Assembly (NCBI GenBank): GCA_001777055.1
Contig: MFCX01000007.1
Location: forward strand, 1-37,872
Source: Candidatus Daviesbacteria bacterium RIFCSPHIGHO2_02_FULL_39_12
Lineage (GTDB): Bacteria > Patescibacteriota > Microgenomatia > Daviesbacterales > UBA10151
Length of the DNA stretch: 37,872 nucleotides
Direction: 5' to 3'
Shown: positions 17,186 through 27,038 of the stretch, in pieces
How the letters are laid out: each line of letters begins with the position of its first letter
Position numbering within the stretch: position 1 is the first letter of the stretch
Notes under the pieces: model-generated
Databases searched by the model: none
Told to the model about the DNA's origin: nothing
Seen by the model: only the letters and a program-made list of their open reading frames with translations
Translations under genes and position numbers: made by a program

Positions 17186-18394
17186 TTAGTGATTAATCAT
17201 GGTGCTCATAAGCAATTTATGAAAGCCTGAAAATTGTTTCTTTGCAGTAAATTTTTCCTCTATTGTTTTATGTCCGTTTTTTATAAACATACTTCTTTCT
17301 CTTTTATCATTTAGGATTTTTTCAATTTTTTGAGCCAAAATAATTGGATCATTAGGCTGAACAAGATATCCGCTATACCCATCGCTAATGATCTCAGGCA
17401 TTCCCCCGGTTTTGGCTCCGATTACCGGAAGACCGCAAGCCATCGCCTCAATAAATATCTGGCCAAGTGTTTCATTTTTTTCCGCAGGAAGAACCAAGAC
17501 ATCGGAACCTCTATACGTATTCGGCATTTGATCCAGCTCAAACATCCTTACAATTGTTTTATCTTCAATATTATTAATCTTAATATAACCAAGAAGCATT
17601 TCGTAAGCGTTGTCAAACTCATCCTTTAAATTAGCGGAGGCCTTTGCCACACCAATCAAAAGACGAATTTTCGGAAAACGCGGAGAAATTCTGGAGAATG
17701 CTTCGATAAGATTTATCATCCCTTTTTCCCTAAGCATATTCTTAGTTCCTGTAATTATTCTTCCGGCAGTGAGCACTATCTTAGTGTCACTCTCAAGTCC
17801 CAGCTCTCTTTTTAGGTTGAATTTAGGATCAATAGCAGGATTGAAATCAAGAATATTTACTCCCAAATAGTCAGTCGAAAGTTTATTGATATCAGTCCCC
17901 TTTTGGAAACAGTCTCCGGCCACGCTTCTGCTAACACAACTTACACGATCCCACATCAATTCATTAGTAAGAGCTATCTGAAGAGGAGTTTCAGGATACA
18001 TATGAAGACGCAATATGAGTGGTATCTTGTAAAGCGCTGCTATCATATTTAGTCTCAAACTGTAAGCTGCAGGCGTACCAAAAAGAATATTTTCTGCACA
18101 GATTACGTCAATATTATGCGCCTTTATAATATCTTCAACCAAATCCGAAAATCCTTGTGCTTTAATGGCTATGTCCGAAGCTGATCGCTTTTTACGGGGG
18201 ATGGAAAGGTTGTTGTCATAGTAAATAGTCATGTTCCCATCTTCAACTCTGTGGCTTTTTTGGGTTGTCGGAAGTATAAGAAAGGTTTTTATATCTTTTT
18301 CAACTTTAAAATAATTTATGAGGTTTATAATGTAGCGTTCAACTCCGCCAATACTCTCAAAGGGTGAATTGGGACTTATAAATAGTACTTTCAT
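17186..18394 (-). CDS. Glycosyltransferase family 4
   Basis: 'FISPNSPFESIGGVERYIINL', 'VLPAEKNETLGQIFIEAMACGLPVIGAKTGGMPEII'. Confidence 0.9.
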   Translation of the reverse strand: MKVLFISPNSPFESIGGVERYIINLINYFKVEKDIKTFLILPTTQKSHRVEDGNMTIYYDNNLSIPRKKRSASDIAIKAQGFSDLVEDIIKAHNIDVICAENILFGTPAAYSLRLNMIAALYKIPLILRLHMYPETPLQIALTNELMWDRVSCVSRSVAGDCFQKGTDINKLSTDYLGVNILDFNPAIDPKFNLKRELGLESDTKIVLTAGRIITGTKNMLREKGMINLIEAFSRISPRFPKIRLLIGVAKASANLKDEFDNAYEMLLGYIKINNIEDKTIVRMFELDQMPNTYRGSDVLVLPAEKNETLGQIFIEAMACGLPVIGAKTGGMPEIISDGYSGYLVQPNDPIILAQKIEKILNDKRERSMFIKNGHKTIEEKFTAKKQFSGFHKLLMSTMINH

Positions 18395-18546
18395 ATTATT
18401 TGTTTAAAAGTCAAATTGTACCATTAATACCCCGGAATACCTAATTAGGCAGGTTATAAAAGACGCTAGTGTGCATGCTAGCGCTCGTGAAATCGAGCCT
18501 TAATAATCATATTTCTTAGAGTAAGTTGACAAAACTATATCAAAAC

Positions 18547-18634
18547 TGTCATTCCGGACCCGCTTCGCCGGAAGCTTCAGCGAGGCGAGCTTGATCCGGA
18601 ATCTATATAGATTCCCGCCTTCGCGGGAATGACA
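18547..18634. repeat. Intergenic palindromic repeat (TGTCATTCCGG...GGGAATGACA)
   Basis: Outer arms TGTCATTCC/GGAATGACA and central GGAATCTATATAGATTCC; same family as 8573..8665. Confidence 0.85.
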
Positions 18635-18753
18635 AATGTATGTCAAGAACTCTGAACTGTTACTTCAACACCTATAGTTTGATATTAACCCCCTTTTCTG
18701 GTACAATTTGCACTACAAAATCTATCATAAGCTATTTTTGTTTATTAATATTT

Positions 18754-19446
18754 ATGAATAATGAATTTTTAAGAGCTAATAGAGTTTTTTTTTATTCTCA
18801 AACCGGTGATAAATTCTTTCGTCCGGTGAGAGTAGCAGCAAAAAGACCATCCATTGAGTCTGTCTCTTTTAATATATCAAGTAATGCTACAACTGAACAA
18901 TTAGATGAAGCGTTCAAATTGAGATTATCCAGATTTATTTACGACCTTTCCGATCCAGATGCAGAAACAAGACTAGAAGCAACGAATGCCCTTGTGGCTA
19001 TTGGTGAGCAAGCGGTTGTTCCTTTGATTAGTTGCTTCGATCTTACACCTAGACCAGGCCTATCTCAATTTCCGGAAGAAGTTGGAGATGAATATGCACA
19101 AGCAATTTTAGAATTTGGGGAGCCTGCAACTTCACATTTGTTAAAAGCTTTAGCAGATGGAAGATTCATAATAAAATTCCGAAGTGCAAATACTTTAGGC
19201 AGGACGATAAGTGATCCAAATCTAATGATACCAGGATTAATTGGAGTACTAGATGATAGCCCGCCACATACTAGCTATGCTACTGAAGCACACGATTTAA
19301 TAAGAGAGTCTGAAAGGGCAATTACCCGAATTTGGAGAATATCAGAAATTGATCTCGAGAACCAAAGAAAACTCCTAGCGCTTTCTCACCACCCAAATCC
19401 ATTTATTAGAGAGGTACCTAGCAAGCTATTAGAAATGAGTCGTTAA
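18754..19446 (+). CDS. HEAT-repeat-like protein
   Basis: ORF 18640..19446, likely start ATG 18754; 'YDLSDPDAETRLEATNALVAIGEQAVVPLI', 'ALADGRFIIKFRSANTLGRTI' HEAT-like units. Confidence 0.7.
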   Translation: MNNEFLRANRVFFYSQTGDKFFRPVRVAAKRPSIESVSFNISSNATTEQLDEAFKLRLSRFIYDLSDPDAETRLEATNALVAIGEQAVVPLISCFDLTPRPGLSQFPEEVGDEYAQAILEFGEPATSHLLKALADGRFIIKFRSANTLGRTISDPNLMIPGLIGVLDDSPPHTSYATEAHDLIRESERAITRIWRISEIDLENQRKLLALSHHPNPFIREVPSKLLEMSR

Positions 19447-19449
19447 ACT

Positions 19450-20103
19450 ATGTCAGACCAAGAATTAGAAGCATCTAAACAATTAGTAAACTCTGATGGA
19501 CTTAAGAGAGTAGGAGTTGATGAAGCTCGGAAGATTTTAGAAGCAATTTTATCTGTTGATCCTGAAACAGTAAGATCTTTAGATGATTTTTCTAAATTTG
19601 TTGGATTACCAGATGCTACTACAGCTATAACTGTTTATCTTCTACTTCAAATGCAAATATCTGAATGTGATATTAGTCCTTTTAATTATATAAATTGGAA
19701 AGAAAATAATACTGATAACCATTACCTTGCGGTGACATTTTCGCATGCCTATTATGCTTTAGTCGGTTTACACCCAACTTACGAACAGAAATTGTCAGCT
19801 ATATCTCATTACAGCCCAGCAGAAGTCTACCTTCATTCAAAAATGGCTAATGGAAATACATTCAGCGCTGTATTAAGACTTGAACAATTCAGTGAAATTA
19901 TGCCGCCAGTATTCTATGCAAGTTTTTACGAATCAGGAGATATTTCAAGATCGGTGAATATTAAATTTGGAGATAGCTCCCAAAAATCTGAAGATTATCA
20001 AACTGGTGCAAGAGGAGTTCAAAGATTTGCAGGAACTTTACTTAAGTGGAATAGATCAACCTCAAAAATACTAGCGCCATCAACTCCTAATCTACTTCCA
20101 TAG
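19450..20103 (+). CDS. Hypothetical protein
   Basis: 217-aa ORF, 3 nt after the preceding stop, likely co-transcribed. Confidence 0.65.
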   Translation: MSDQELEASKQLVNSDGLKRVGVDEARKILEAILSVDPETVRSLDDFSKFVGLPDATTAITVYLLLQMQISECDISPFNYINWKENNTDNHYLAVTFSHAYYALVGLHPTYEQKLSAISHYSPAEVYLHSKMANGNTFSAVLRLEQFSEIMPPVFYASFYESGDISRSVNIKFGDSSQKSEDYQTGARGVQRFAGTLLKWNRSTSKILAPSTPNLLP

Positions 20104-20183
20104 TCTGGAATTATATAAACAACTCATGTTACACATTCTTCCTTGCGGGAATATTACCTGAAAATACAAACCTTGACTGGATT

Positions 20184-21107
20184 TTAATTATCTGAGAGGA
20201 TTTTAGTAAGAGCTTGTATGCTGTCAAAATCATAAATTGATACCGGAATAACTTCTTTGCGGCCTATTTTTTTCAGTTTAATTTCCCCAAGATCTGATTT
20301 TGTCAGTAAAATAATCTCCCTTTTATTTAAAAGCTCAGGATTAAATTTTTTAAGCTCTGTTCTAACAATTTCATAATCCCTCACAGGATTATCAGACTCA
20401 GCAGATATACAGTGAAGCAAAAGTCTTACCTTTTCTATATGTTTTAAGAATTTATGCCCTAAGCCTTTGCCTTCTGAGGCGCCCTCTATTAAACCCGGTA
20501 TATCTGCCAATACCCTACCATTTAATACTCCTAAGTTTGGCTCCAAGGTAGTAAAAGGGTAATCACCAATTTTAGCATTAGCATTAGTTATTTCATTTAA
20601 AAGAGAGCTTTTGCCTGCATTAGGAAGTCCAATCAAACCAATATCTGCAATTAATTTAAGTTTTAGCAGTAAATGCTTTTCCTGACCATCAAGCCCCTTT
20701 TGAGCATATTTTGGGGTAGTATTACTTGGGGATCGAAAAGAAGCATTACCCCTTCCTCCTAATCCTCCTTTTGCCAGAAGAAATTCTTGTCCTTCCTTTA
20801 TTAATTCATTCTCTGAACCTTCTTCACTTGTTAAAAAAGTCCCAACAGGCATGGTCAAAATTAAATCCTTTCCGTTTGCTCCTGAACGCATTTCTACTCC
20901 TCCATCCTGCCCGTCTTCTGCCTGACAAATTTTTTTGGAAAGAAACTGTTTTAAGGCATATATATCAGTTACGGCTTTGGCATAAATATCCCCGCCTCTG
21001 CCTCCATCTCCACCATTAGGCCCACCGCCCTTTTTACTCCGAAAGGAAACGCGTCCCGGTCCGCCATGTCCTGCTTTTACAATAATTTCTGCTTCATCTA
21101 CTAACAT
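20184..21107 (-). CDS. obg: GTPase Obg
   Basis: 'DEAEIIVKAGHGGPGRVSFRSKKGGGPNGGDGGRGGDIY', G1 'GLPNAGKSSLLNEI', 'ADIPGLIEGASEGKGLGHKFLKHIE'. Confidence 0.95.
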   Translation of the reverse strand: MLVDEAEIIVKAGHGGPGRVSFRSKKGGGPNGGDGGRGGDIYAKAVTDIYALKQFLSKKICQAEDGQDGGVEMRSGANGKDLILTMPVGTFLTSEEGSENELIKEGQEFLLAKGGLGGRGNASFRSPSNTTPKYAQKGLDGQEKHLLLKLKLIADIGLIGLPNAGKSSLLNEITNANAKIGDYPFTTLEPNLGVLNGRVLADIPGLIEGASEGKGLGHKFLKHIEKVRLLLHCISAESDNPVRDYEIVRTELKKFNPELLNKREIILLTKSDLGEIKLKKIGRKEVIPVSIYDFDSIQALTKILSDN

Positions 21108-21115
21108 AAGGTGTA

Positions 21116-21460
21116 TTATAATGCTAAAGGATTGTTAGAAGAACTGTTATCTGAACCGGAGCCGGAGTTTGAGGAAGAATTGCTACTGCTGGTTGATGCG
21201 GGAGTAGGAGATGGTGAAGTATTGGTTTCCGGGCTGGCTGAAGGAGTAGGAGTTGAGGTGGGCGTGGGAGAAGGGGAAGGCGTACCGTAGTATATGTCTA
21301 TATGACTTATATCTTTACAAGTATTTCCGTCGGGTCCGGTTTTTTCTACTGTAACCGATTCCGTGCCGATACCTGAAACAGTATAGCAACCATCTGATCC
21401 GTCGCCGGTGAATTCATAGTGGGTGGTCGAGGATTTTACGCAAACTTCATAACATGTAAG
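21116..21460 (-). pseudogene. N-terminally truncated Ser/Pro/Thr-rich surface-protein fragment
   Basis: Open frame without start: CYEVCVKSSTTHYEFTGDGSDGCYTVSGIGTESVTVEKTGPDGNTCKDISHIDIYYGTPSPSPTPTSTPTPSASPETNTSPSPTPASTSSSNSSSNSGSGSDNSSSNNPLAL*; two in-frame TAA directly upstream. Confidence 0.6.
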
Positions 21461-21521
21461 TTATTATCTTCTAGAAAAATAAGAATAGTTTGTGAAAATT
21501 GTAAGAATTGTTTAAGAGTCC

Positions 21522-22091
21522 TTATGTTAGTTCACCAATAACCAGTAATCTTTTTAAACTTGTCCCCGCAGGCCAACAGGTCATTAAGGTAACGGTTTTT
21601 TTATCAGTTTTTTTATCCAAGTACCCTATATCTTCCGGACTGATTATTTTTGTTTCTGTCACTCTATACTTAAATCTTCCATTACTATAAGTTAAGTAAT
21701 CCTCGTCCCCTTTATCTAACTTATTCAAAAGATAAAATATTGCATTATATTAGGTTACCAGACTTTGGCCTGAGGTAGAGTGCGCAAAAATAAAAACATT
21801 TCCCTAATTTCCCGGATAAGCAGAACCCTTTGCATGAGCGGCCCCTTTAGATAAGGCTTGCTTGTATTCTGCTGTATTATATGGATCAATTTCCGGATAT
21901 ACCTTAGCATCTATACCTACCTTGGGGACAGAGATAGTAAAATCTTTAGCGCCGGCATTCTCTGCTTGAGTTTTAGGCGTGGTTAATCCTAAGCGGTATT
22001 CCGCCTCAAGTATTAAGACATCCTTAAAAGTGAAAGTCAGATAAAATAAGGCGCTGGCAACTAACATACCTCCTATGATTACCCTTTTCAT
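21522..22091 (-). pseudogene. Sortase with two in-frame stop codons
   Basis: Same-frame reading: ...SKGAAHAKGSAYPGN*GNVFIFAHSTSGQSLVT*YNAIFYLLNKLDKGDEDYLTYS...KKTVTLMTCWPAGTSLKRLLVIGELT; catalytic His (AHS) and TLMTC Cys motifs visible. Confidence 0.8.
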
Positions 22092-22198
22092 ACCTGTTAA
22101 AACGGAAAAACTGAGGCAACGTAACACCTTCTTACCAATTCCCTACCGATTTGTTGCTTAAGACTTTCTTTTTACAGTTAGAATTAATATGTCATGTC

Positions 22199-22620
22199 AT
22201 GAGAGACTTAAATTCTTGGGTTTTACAGGCTAAAGCTGGAGATGTGAAGTCTTTCGGACAAATTTATCTCAATTTCAATACCAGGGAGTTCCTTTTGAAG
22301 CCTGGCTTTTCCGTATTGCCAGAAATAACTTAATTGATTACTACCGTTCATACAGAGTTAATATTCCCCTTGAAGAAGCAGGACAATTAGAAGACGCACA
22401 AAGTACTCCGGAGGAAATCACCGATGATAATTTTACAAAAGAGGCAGTTTTATCATCAATCCGAAAGTTACCGGATAGTTACCGGGAAATAATTATTTTA
22501 AAATATATTGAAGATCGGGATAATAAAGAAATCAGTCTAATGTTAAATAAACCGGAAGACCGTATACGTATTTTACAAAGCCGAGCGCTTAAAGCATTAA
22601 GAAAGGTAGTCCGCTTATGA
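22199..22620 (+). pseudogene. ECF-type sigma factor with internal deletion/frameshift
   Basis: MRDLNSWVLQAKAGDVKSFGQIY..., then in another frame QFQYQGVPFEAWLFRIARNNLIDYYRS...LPDSYREIIILKYIEDRDNKEISLMLNKPEDRIRILQSRALKALRKVVRL*. Confidence 0.75.
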
Positions 22621-23078
22621 ATAATAGGAATTTAGAGTACATAAAAAAAATCGGCCCTAAATCTTACTATGTATTGCATTTCCAGGACGCCTTCTATAGA
22701 ATAAATTTAAGTTATATGGAATATTTATCACTAATACCTGCTACGGCTTTAGGTTATCTAACCTTCCGGGCAACAACTCATCCTACTTCTAGAATTAGAA
22801 GAAAATTGCCTAATATCAAAGTAAGAAGGTTACAAATTTTTCCGGTGATCCGAATATATATTTTCGGCCGGGTTTTCCATCTTCATCATTGGTTTAATTT
22901 CAGCCTGCTTTTAATTCTATCTGCTTTTATCAGTTTTGGCATTTTGGATTATATGTTTACCAAAGGCTTACTTCTAGGAGGAATAATTCAGGGATTAACT
23001 CTTCCTAAAGAACACAGAAAATTAATTTACAGAGATTTTTCCGTAGAAAGATTAACTACTACCGGTCACACAAGGTAA
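22617..23078 (+). CDS. Membrane protein, hypothetical
   Basis: 153-aa ORF with hydrophobic segments; start overlaps the sigma stop (ATGA). Confidence 0.65.
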   Translation: MNNRNLEYIKKIGPKSYYVLHFQDAFYRINLSYMEYLSLIPATALGYLTFRATTHPTSRIRRKLPNIKVRRLQIFPVIRIYIFGRVFHLHHWFNFSLLLILSAFISFGILDYMFTKGLLLGGIIQGLTLPKEHRKLIYRDFSVERLTTTGHTR

Positions 23079-23084
23079 ACACAA

Positions 23085-23660
23085 GTGGAAAACAGCGGAC
23101 TTTTACTTATCCTAACCGGCAAAACCGCCTCAGGCAAAGATACCATCATGCAAATGCTTTTATCCAAATATCCTAATTTGCAAAGAGTTACCACCAGTAC
23201 CTCAAGACCTAAAAGAGATAACGAAAAAGACGGTTTGGATTATTATTTTTTAACCGGAGAGGAATTCAATAAAAAAATAGGTAAAGGCGATTTTATTGAA
23301 CATGTAGAATATGGAGGTCATTTATATGGTACTGAGAAAACAGAGATAGCCAAAGTTTTCAATACGAACTTAATTTGGAGAATAGATCCATCCCGGGCTA
23401 GTCAGATCAGGCAATTTATTAAATCAGCTAATGTTTTGGTTATTTATTTAACTGTTTCTGATCAGGTGATATTGGAAAGGCTGCAAAAGCGCGGCTTGAG
23501 TCAAGCAGAAATACAAACAAGAATGCAGCAGGATAAAATTTTCTGGAATCAATTTAAGGATAGCTATGACTTTGTAGTAGAAAATGTTCCGGGCAAGTTA
23601 AATCAGACATTTAACAAAATAGCGCAAATCATCGAAAGTCACCGCTCCAAACAGCCGTAG
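23085..23660 (+). CDS. gmk: Guanylate kinase
   Basis: 'LLLILTGKTASGKDTIMQMLLSKYPNLQRVTTSTSRPKRDNEKDGLDYYFLTGEEF...FIEHVEYGGHLYGT'; GTG start. Confidence 0.85.
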   Translation: MENSGLLLILTGKTASGKDTIMQMLLSKYPNLQRVTTSTSRPKRDNEKDGLDYYFLTGEEFNKKIGKGDFIEHVEYGGHLYGTEKTEIAKVFNTNLIWRIDPSRASQIRQFIKSANVLVIYLTVSDQVILERLQKRGLSQAEIQTRMQQDKIFWNQFKDSYDFVVENVPGKLNQTFNKIAQIIESHRSKQP

Positions 23661-23799
23661 TTTTTTACAGCAAAGCTCCTGCAGTCACTGCTCCTGATGC
23701 CAAAGCTAAACCTGTAGCTCCTACAGCCACTTTCTCTTAAAATTAAGTATGAATTGTGTAAACTAACGAAAAATAATGCCATATCTCAAATGTGTTTAT

Positions 23800-24453
23800 C
23801 TATAGTTGACGGGCGTATTCCTCAGGGGTAAGCCATATAGGTTCCGGCACAACTTTATAGGTTGGATTTTTAACTAAGACAATCTGGCTATCTTCTTCTA
23901 TTACATAATAAGCAAATCCCCTCATTTTTTTAACAGCCTCGTAATCGGCATGCCCGGGCAAACTAACAGGGTCAGCCTCCTCAAAACTAACCGTGCTGTC
24001 ATCACTGGTAACCAGCCAGACTTTACCGATATTTGCTACTAAATGTCCGGTTTCCGAAGGAATAAAAACACTATCATCTGTTTTAACTTTAATGGCTTTA
24101 AATGATTCAATTTCATCATCTGTCGGGTTTCCGGCTTCGTCTTTTTTTCTGGTTTGAAGTAAGGCAATACCTTCTCCTTGGATTATCCGGTATGTTTCAT
24201 TAAGTTTACCTACATGATAATGGCCATAAGTTTTAATATATTCTCCCCCTACCATACCTGTTTCCCAAACAGTGATATTTTGTTTCTCTTTTCCTCCCCG
24301 GATCATATAGTAATGAAACTCGGGTCCCTCTGCCTCCGGATGCATCAAAACTTCCTGCATCTTCACATGTTTCCTGGCAGCAAAAGGCTTTAGCATAGGA
24401 ATAGTCTTGCATATTAAGATTTCAATGTCAAGACAGACTATAGTAACTCTCAC
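23800..24453 (-). CDS. Cupin-type glucose-6-phosphate isomerase
   Basis: 'EFHYYMIRGGKEKQNITVWETGMVGGEYIKTYGHYHVGKLNETYRIIQGEGIALLQ' matches the cupin PGI family (archaeal/bacterial PgiA-like). Confidence 0.85.
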   Translation of the reverse strand: MRVTIVCLDIEILICKTIPMLKPFAARKHVKMQEVLMHPEAEGPEFHYYMIRGGKEKQNITVWETGMVGGEYIKTYGHYHVGKLNETYRIIQGEGIALLQTRKKDEAGNPTDDEIESFKAIKVKTDDSVFIPSETGHLVANIGKVWLVTSDDSTVSFEEADPVSLPGHADYEAVKKMRGFAYYVIEEDSQIVLVKNPTYKVVPEPIWLTPEEYARQL

Positions 24454-24459
24454 TAGGCA

Positions 24460-26334
24460 CTAAGCTGCTACTATTTCTTTTACTTTCTTTACGATCTCAT
24501 CTTCGGAGATTTGCTCATAGTCTAAAAGCTCATGCGGTTTGCCGCTTCCGGGTATTTTTTTTACAGCCAGGTGATAAACTTTAGTTAAACCACTCACCCC
24601 GGATGCAACCGCCTCGCCCAAACCGCCTTCCAAATGGTGGTCCTCAACAGTAATAATAGCCTTAGTTTCTTTTGCAGCTTTTGTCAATGTTTTAATATCC
24701 AAAGGCTTTATACTGTATAAATCAATTACCCGAACAAATATTTTATCCTTTTTTAACTGCTCGTAAGCTACTAAAGCCTCATGTAAAGTCACCCCTGCGC
24801 CTACTACGGTAATAACATCTTTACTGCTTCTTTTAACAACTTTGCTGCCTCCCGGCACAAATTTTTCATCAGTGGAATAAATAACCGGGGTTTCTTTTCT
24901 GGTAGTGCGGAGATACACTATTCCTTTAGCCCTGGCAGCCAGTTCAGTTAATTTTTCGGTAGAAACTGCATCCGAGGGGTAAAGCACAACACTGCCTAAA
25001 AGTGTTCTAAACATGGCAATATCTTCCAAGCCCATTTGTGAGGCGCCGTCTTCACCTATGGAAACTCCGGCATGGGAGCCAACGTATTTGATGTTAGTTT
25101 GTGCATATTGAGCCATTCTAATTTGATCATAAGCACGGGAGAAAAAGGCAGCAAAGGTAGAGATAAAGGGAATCTTGCCCATTTTCGCCAGTCCTAAAGC
25201 TACACCTGCCATGTTCTGCTCGGCTATAAACATCTCAAAGTAATGTTCAGGATTAGCTTTGGCAAAAAGCTCAGAATATGTGGAGTTACTTGTTTCACCA
25301 TCTAAGGCAACTATATTTGGATATTGGGAGGCAAGTCTAACTAAAGCATTGCCATAAGCCTTTCTGGTGGCAATCATTTCACCTTTTTGATACCCCTTGT
25401 CATTGTGAGGAAGGAGCGTAGCGACTGATGCAGCGATCTGTTTAGTGGATTGCTTCGCTTTCGCTCGCAGTGACGGTTTTGCAACGGTTCCACGTACCGT
25501 CTTATCAATCTCACCTAATTCCAGTAAGGCTTTTTCCAATTCTGCTTGTGGCAATGGTTTACCATGCCAGCCTTCTTTATTTTCCAAAAACGAAACGCCT
25601 TTACCTTTTAAGGTTTTGGCAATAATCATCACCGGTTTACCTTTAACCTTTAAAGCCTTTTTGTAGGTAGAAATTATTTTGGATAAGCTATGGCCATCAA
25701 CTACAAAAGTTTGCCAGTCAAAAGACGAGATTCTTTTTTGAAAAGCAGCAAGCTTGTGACCATACATTGTTTCCCTGCTTTGCCCCAGCCTATTAACATC
25801 TAAAATTCCGATTAAATTATTCAGTTTGTAGTAGGCTGCTATTTGAATGGCTTCCCACACAGATCCTTCTGCCATCTCGCTGTCTCCCAGAAGCACAAAG
25901 GTTTTAAAGTTTGTTTTGTCTAAATATTTACTGTTTAAAGCCATACCTAATCCTACAGACAAACCTTGTCCTAAAGAACCTGTGGGCACTTCCGTATAGG
26001 GAAAATCCATGGTGGGATGACCCTCAAGTCTTGAGCCAAATTTTCGGAGTGTCATAATTTCCTCTTCGGAAATTACTCCGGCTGCGGCAAAAAGAGCATA
26101 AAACAAGGCTGAGGCGTGACCCTTGGAAAAAATTAATCTGTCATTTTGAGGGTCTTGCGGATTTTTCAAATCAAATTTAAAAAACCCTCCAAAAAGGAGG
26201 GTGATCATTAAATCTGCAGCGGAAAGCGATGATGTAGGATGTCCGGATCCGGCTCCGGTTGAGGATACCAATATGAAATATCTAATTAATTTGGTTAACT
26301 TCCTTAAGTCATTCATCGTGTTTGAGATTAACAA
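24460..26334 (-). CDS. tkt: Transketolase (N- and C-terminal halves fused; linker contains palindromic repeat)
   Basis: 'GAGSGHPTSSLSAADLMITLLF', 'FVLLGDSEMAEGSVWEA', 'ISTFAAFFSRAYDQIRMAQ', 'VEDHHLEGGLGEAVAS'. Confidence 0.93.
   Translation of the reverse strand: MLISNTMNDLRKLTKLIRYFILVSSTGAGSGHPTSSLSAADLMITLLFGGFFKFDLKNPQDPQNDRLIFSKGHASALFYALFAAAGVISEEEIMTLRKFGSRLEGHPTMDFPYTEVPTGSLGQGLSVGLGMALNSKYLDKTNFKTFVLLGDSEMAEGSVWEAIQIAAYYKLNNLIGILDVNRLGQSRETMYGHKLAAFQKRISSFDWQTFVVDGHSLSKIISTYKKALKVKGKPVMIIAKTLKGKGVSFLENKEGWHGKPLPQAELEKALLELGEIDKTVRGTVAKPSLRAKAKQSTKQIAASVATLLPHNDKGYQKGEMIATRKAYGNALVRLASQYPNIVALDGETSNSTYSELFAKANPEHYFEMFIAEQNMAGVALGLAKMGKIPFISTFAAFFSRAYDQIRMAQYAQTNIKYVGSHAGVSIGEDGASQMGLEDIAMFRTLLGSVVLYPSDAVSTEKLTELAARAKGIVYLRTTRKETPVIYSTDEKFVPGGSKVVKRSSKDVITVVGAGVTLHEALVAYEQLKKDKIFVRVIDLYSIKPLDIKTLTKAAKETKAIITVEDHHLEGGLGEAVASGVSGLTKVYHLAVKKIPGSGKPHELLDYEQISEDEIVKKVKEIVAA
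25399..25474. repeat. Palindromic repeat embedded in the transketolase coding sequence
   Basis: GTCATTGTGAG...CTCGCAGTGAC outer arms; resembles the widespread 'CATTGCGAGGAGCGAAGCGACGAAGCAATC...GATTGCTTCGCTCGCAATGAC' repeat style; encodes 'KPSLRAKAKQSTKQIAASVATLLPHNDKGYQKG'. Confidence 0.85.
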
Positions 26335-26390
26335 AGACCCTATTGCTTGTCAATTAATATTTTACTTGTTACAATCAAGCAAATTTACCC

Positions 26391-27038
26391 ATGTCAATTC
26401 AAATCATTCCTGCCATTTTGTCCCAAACAGAAGAACAATTCAAGCAGGATATTGAAAAATTCAGTCATTCTAAATTAGCATCATTGGGTTGGATTCACAT
26501 TGATTTTATGGATGATATTTTAGTTCCCAATAAAAGTATCTCACCGCAGGTTGTAAAAAAATATCCGATAAATGTAAAAAAGGAAGCCCATCTTATGGTA
26601 GCTTATCCTTTAAAATGGGCAGAAAAATTAGCTAAAGCAGGATTTAACCGGGTAATCTTTCATTTGGAGGCAAGAGATAATCCTATTCAGATGATTAAAA
26701 CAGTCAGGGCAAGAAGAATGGAAGTTGGGATAGCTATAAATATGGATACCTCCTTGGAAAAACTTGAACCGCTGATTAAATATACTGATGAAGTTTTAGT
26801 AATGGCGATAACTCCCGGATTTCAAGGACAACCATTTATTCCGGAATCTATTACGAGAATTAAAAAAATCAAATCTATGGGATGGAAGGTTCAAATCGGA
26901 GTTGACGGCGCAGTCAGGGATAATAATGCGAAACAGCTGGCCCAAGCAGGCGCAGACCGTTTGACTATCGGATCTTTTCTCATTAAGGAAAATTCTGACA
27001 GGAATTTAGAAGTAATAATGAAAGCCTTAAATTTGTGA
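26391..27038 (+). CDS. rpe: Ribulose-phosphate 3-epimerase
   Basis: 'IIPAILSQTEEQF...WIHIDFMDDILVPNKSI', 'VMAITPGFQGQPFIPESI', 'IGVDGAVRDNNAKQLAQAGADRLTIGSFL'. Confidence 0.88.
   Translation: MSIQIIPAILSQTEEQFKQDIEKFSHSKLASLGWIHIDFMDDILVPNKSISPQVVKKYPINVKKEAHLMVAYPLKWAEKLAKAGFNRVIFHLEARDNPIQMIKTVRARRMEVGIAINMDTSLEKLEPLIKYTDEVLVMAITPGFQGQPFIPESITRIKKIKSMGWKVQIGVDGAVRDNNAKQLAQAGADRLTIGSFLIKENSDRNLEVIMKALNL

Noticed and set aside
18754-20103. HEAT-like plus hypothetical pair as a defence system
   Set aside because: No nuclease, NTPase or other effector motif seen; the position between repeats is not enough evidence.
21522-22127. Alternative genetic code (TAG/TAA recoding) to explain the sortase stops
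   Set aside because: Other genes in the window end in TAA, TAG and TGA without internal stops, so recoding genome-wide is unlikely; pseudogene or local readthrough is simpler.
23660-23740. Ala/Pro-rich frame after gmk (YSKAPAVTAPDAKAKPVAPTATFS*)
   Set aside because: Short, lacks a start and could be chance or a tiny relic; not enough support to call a gene.
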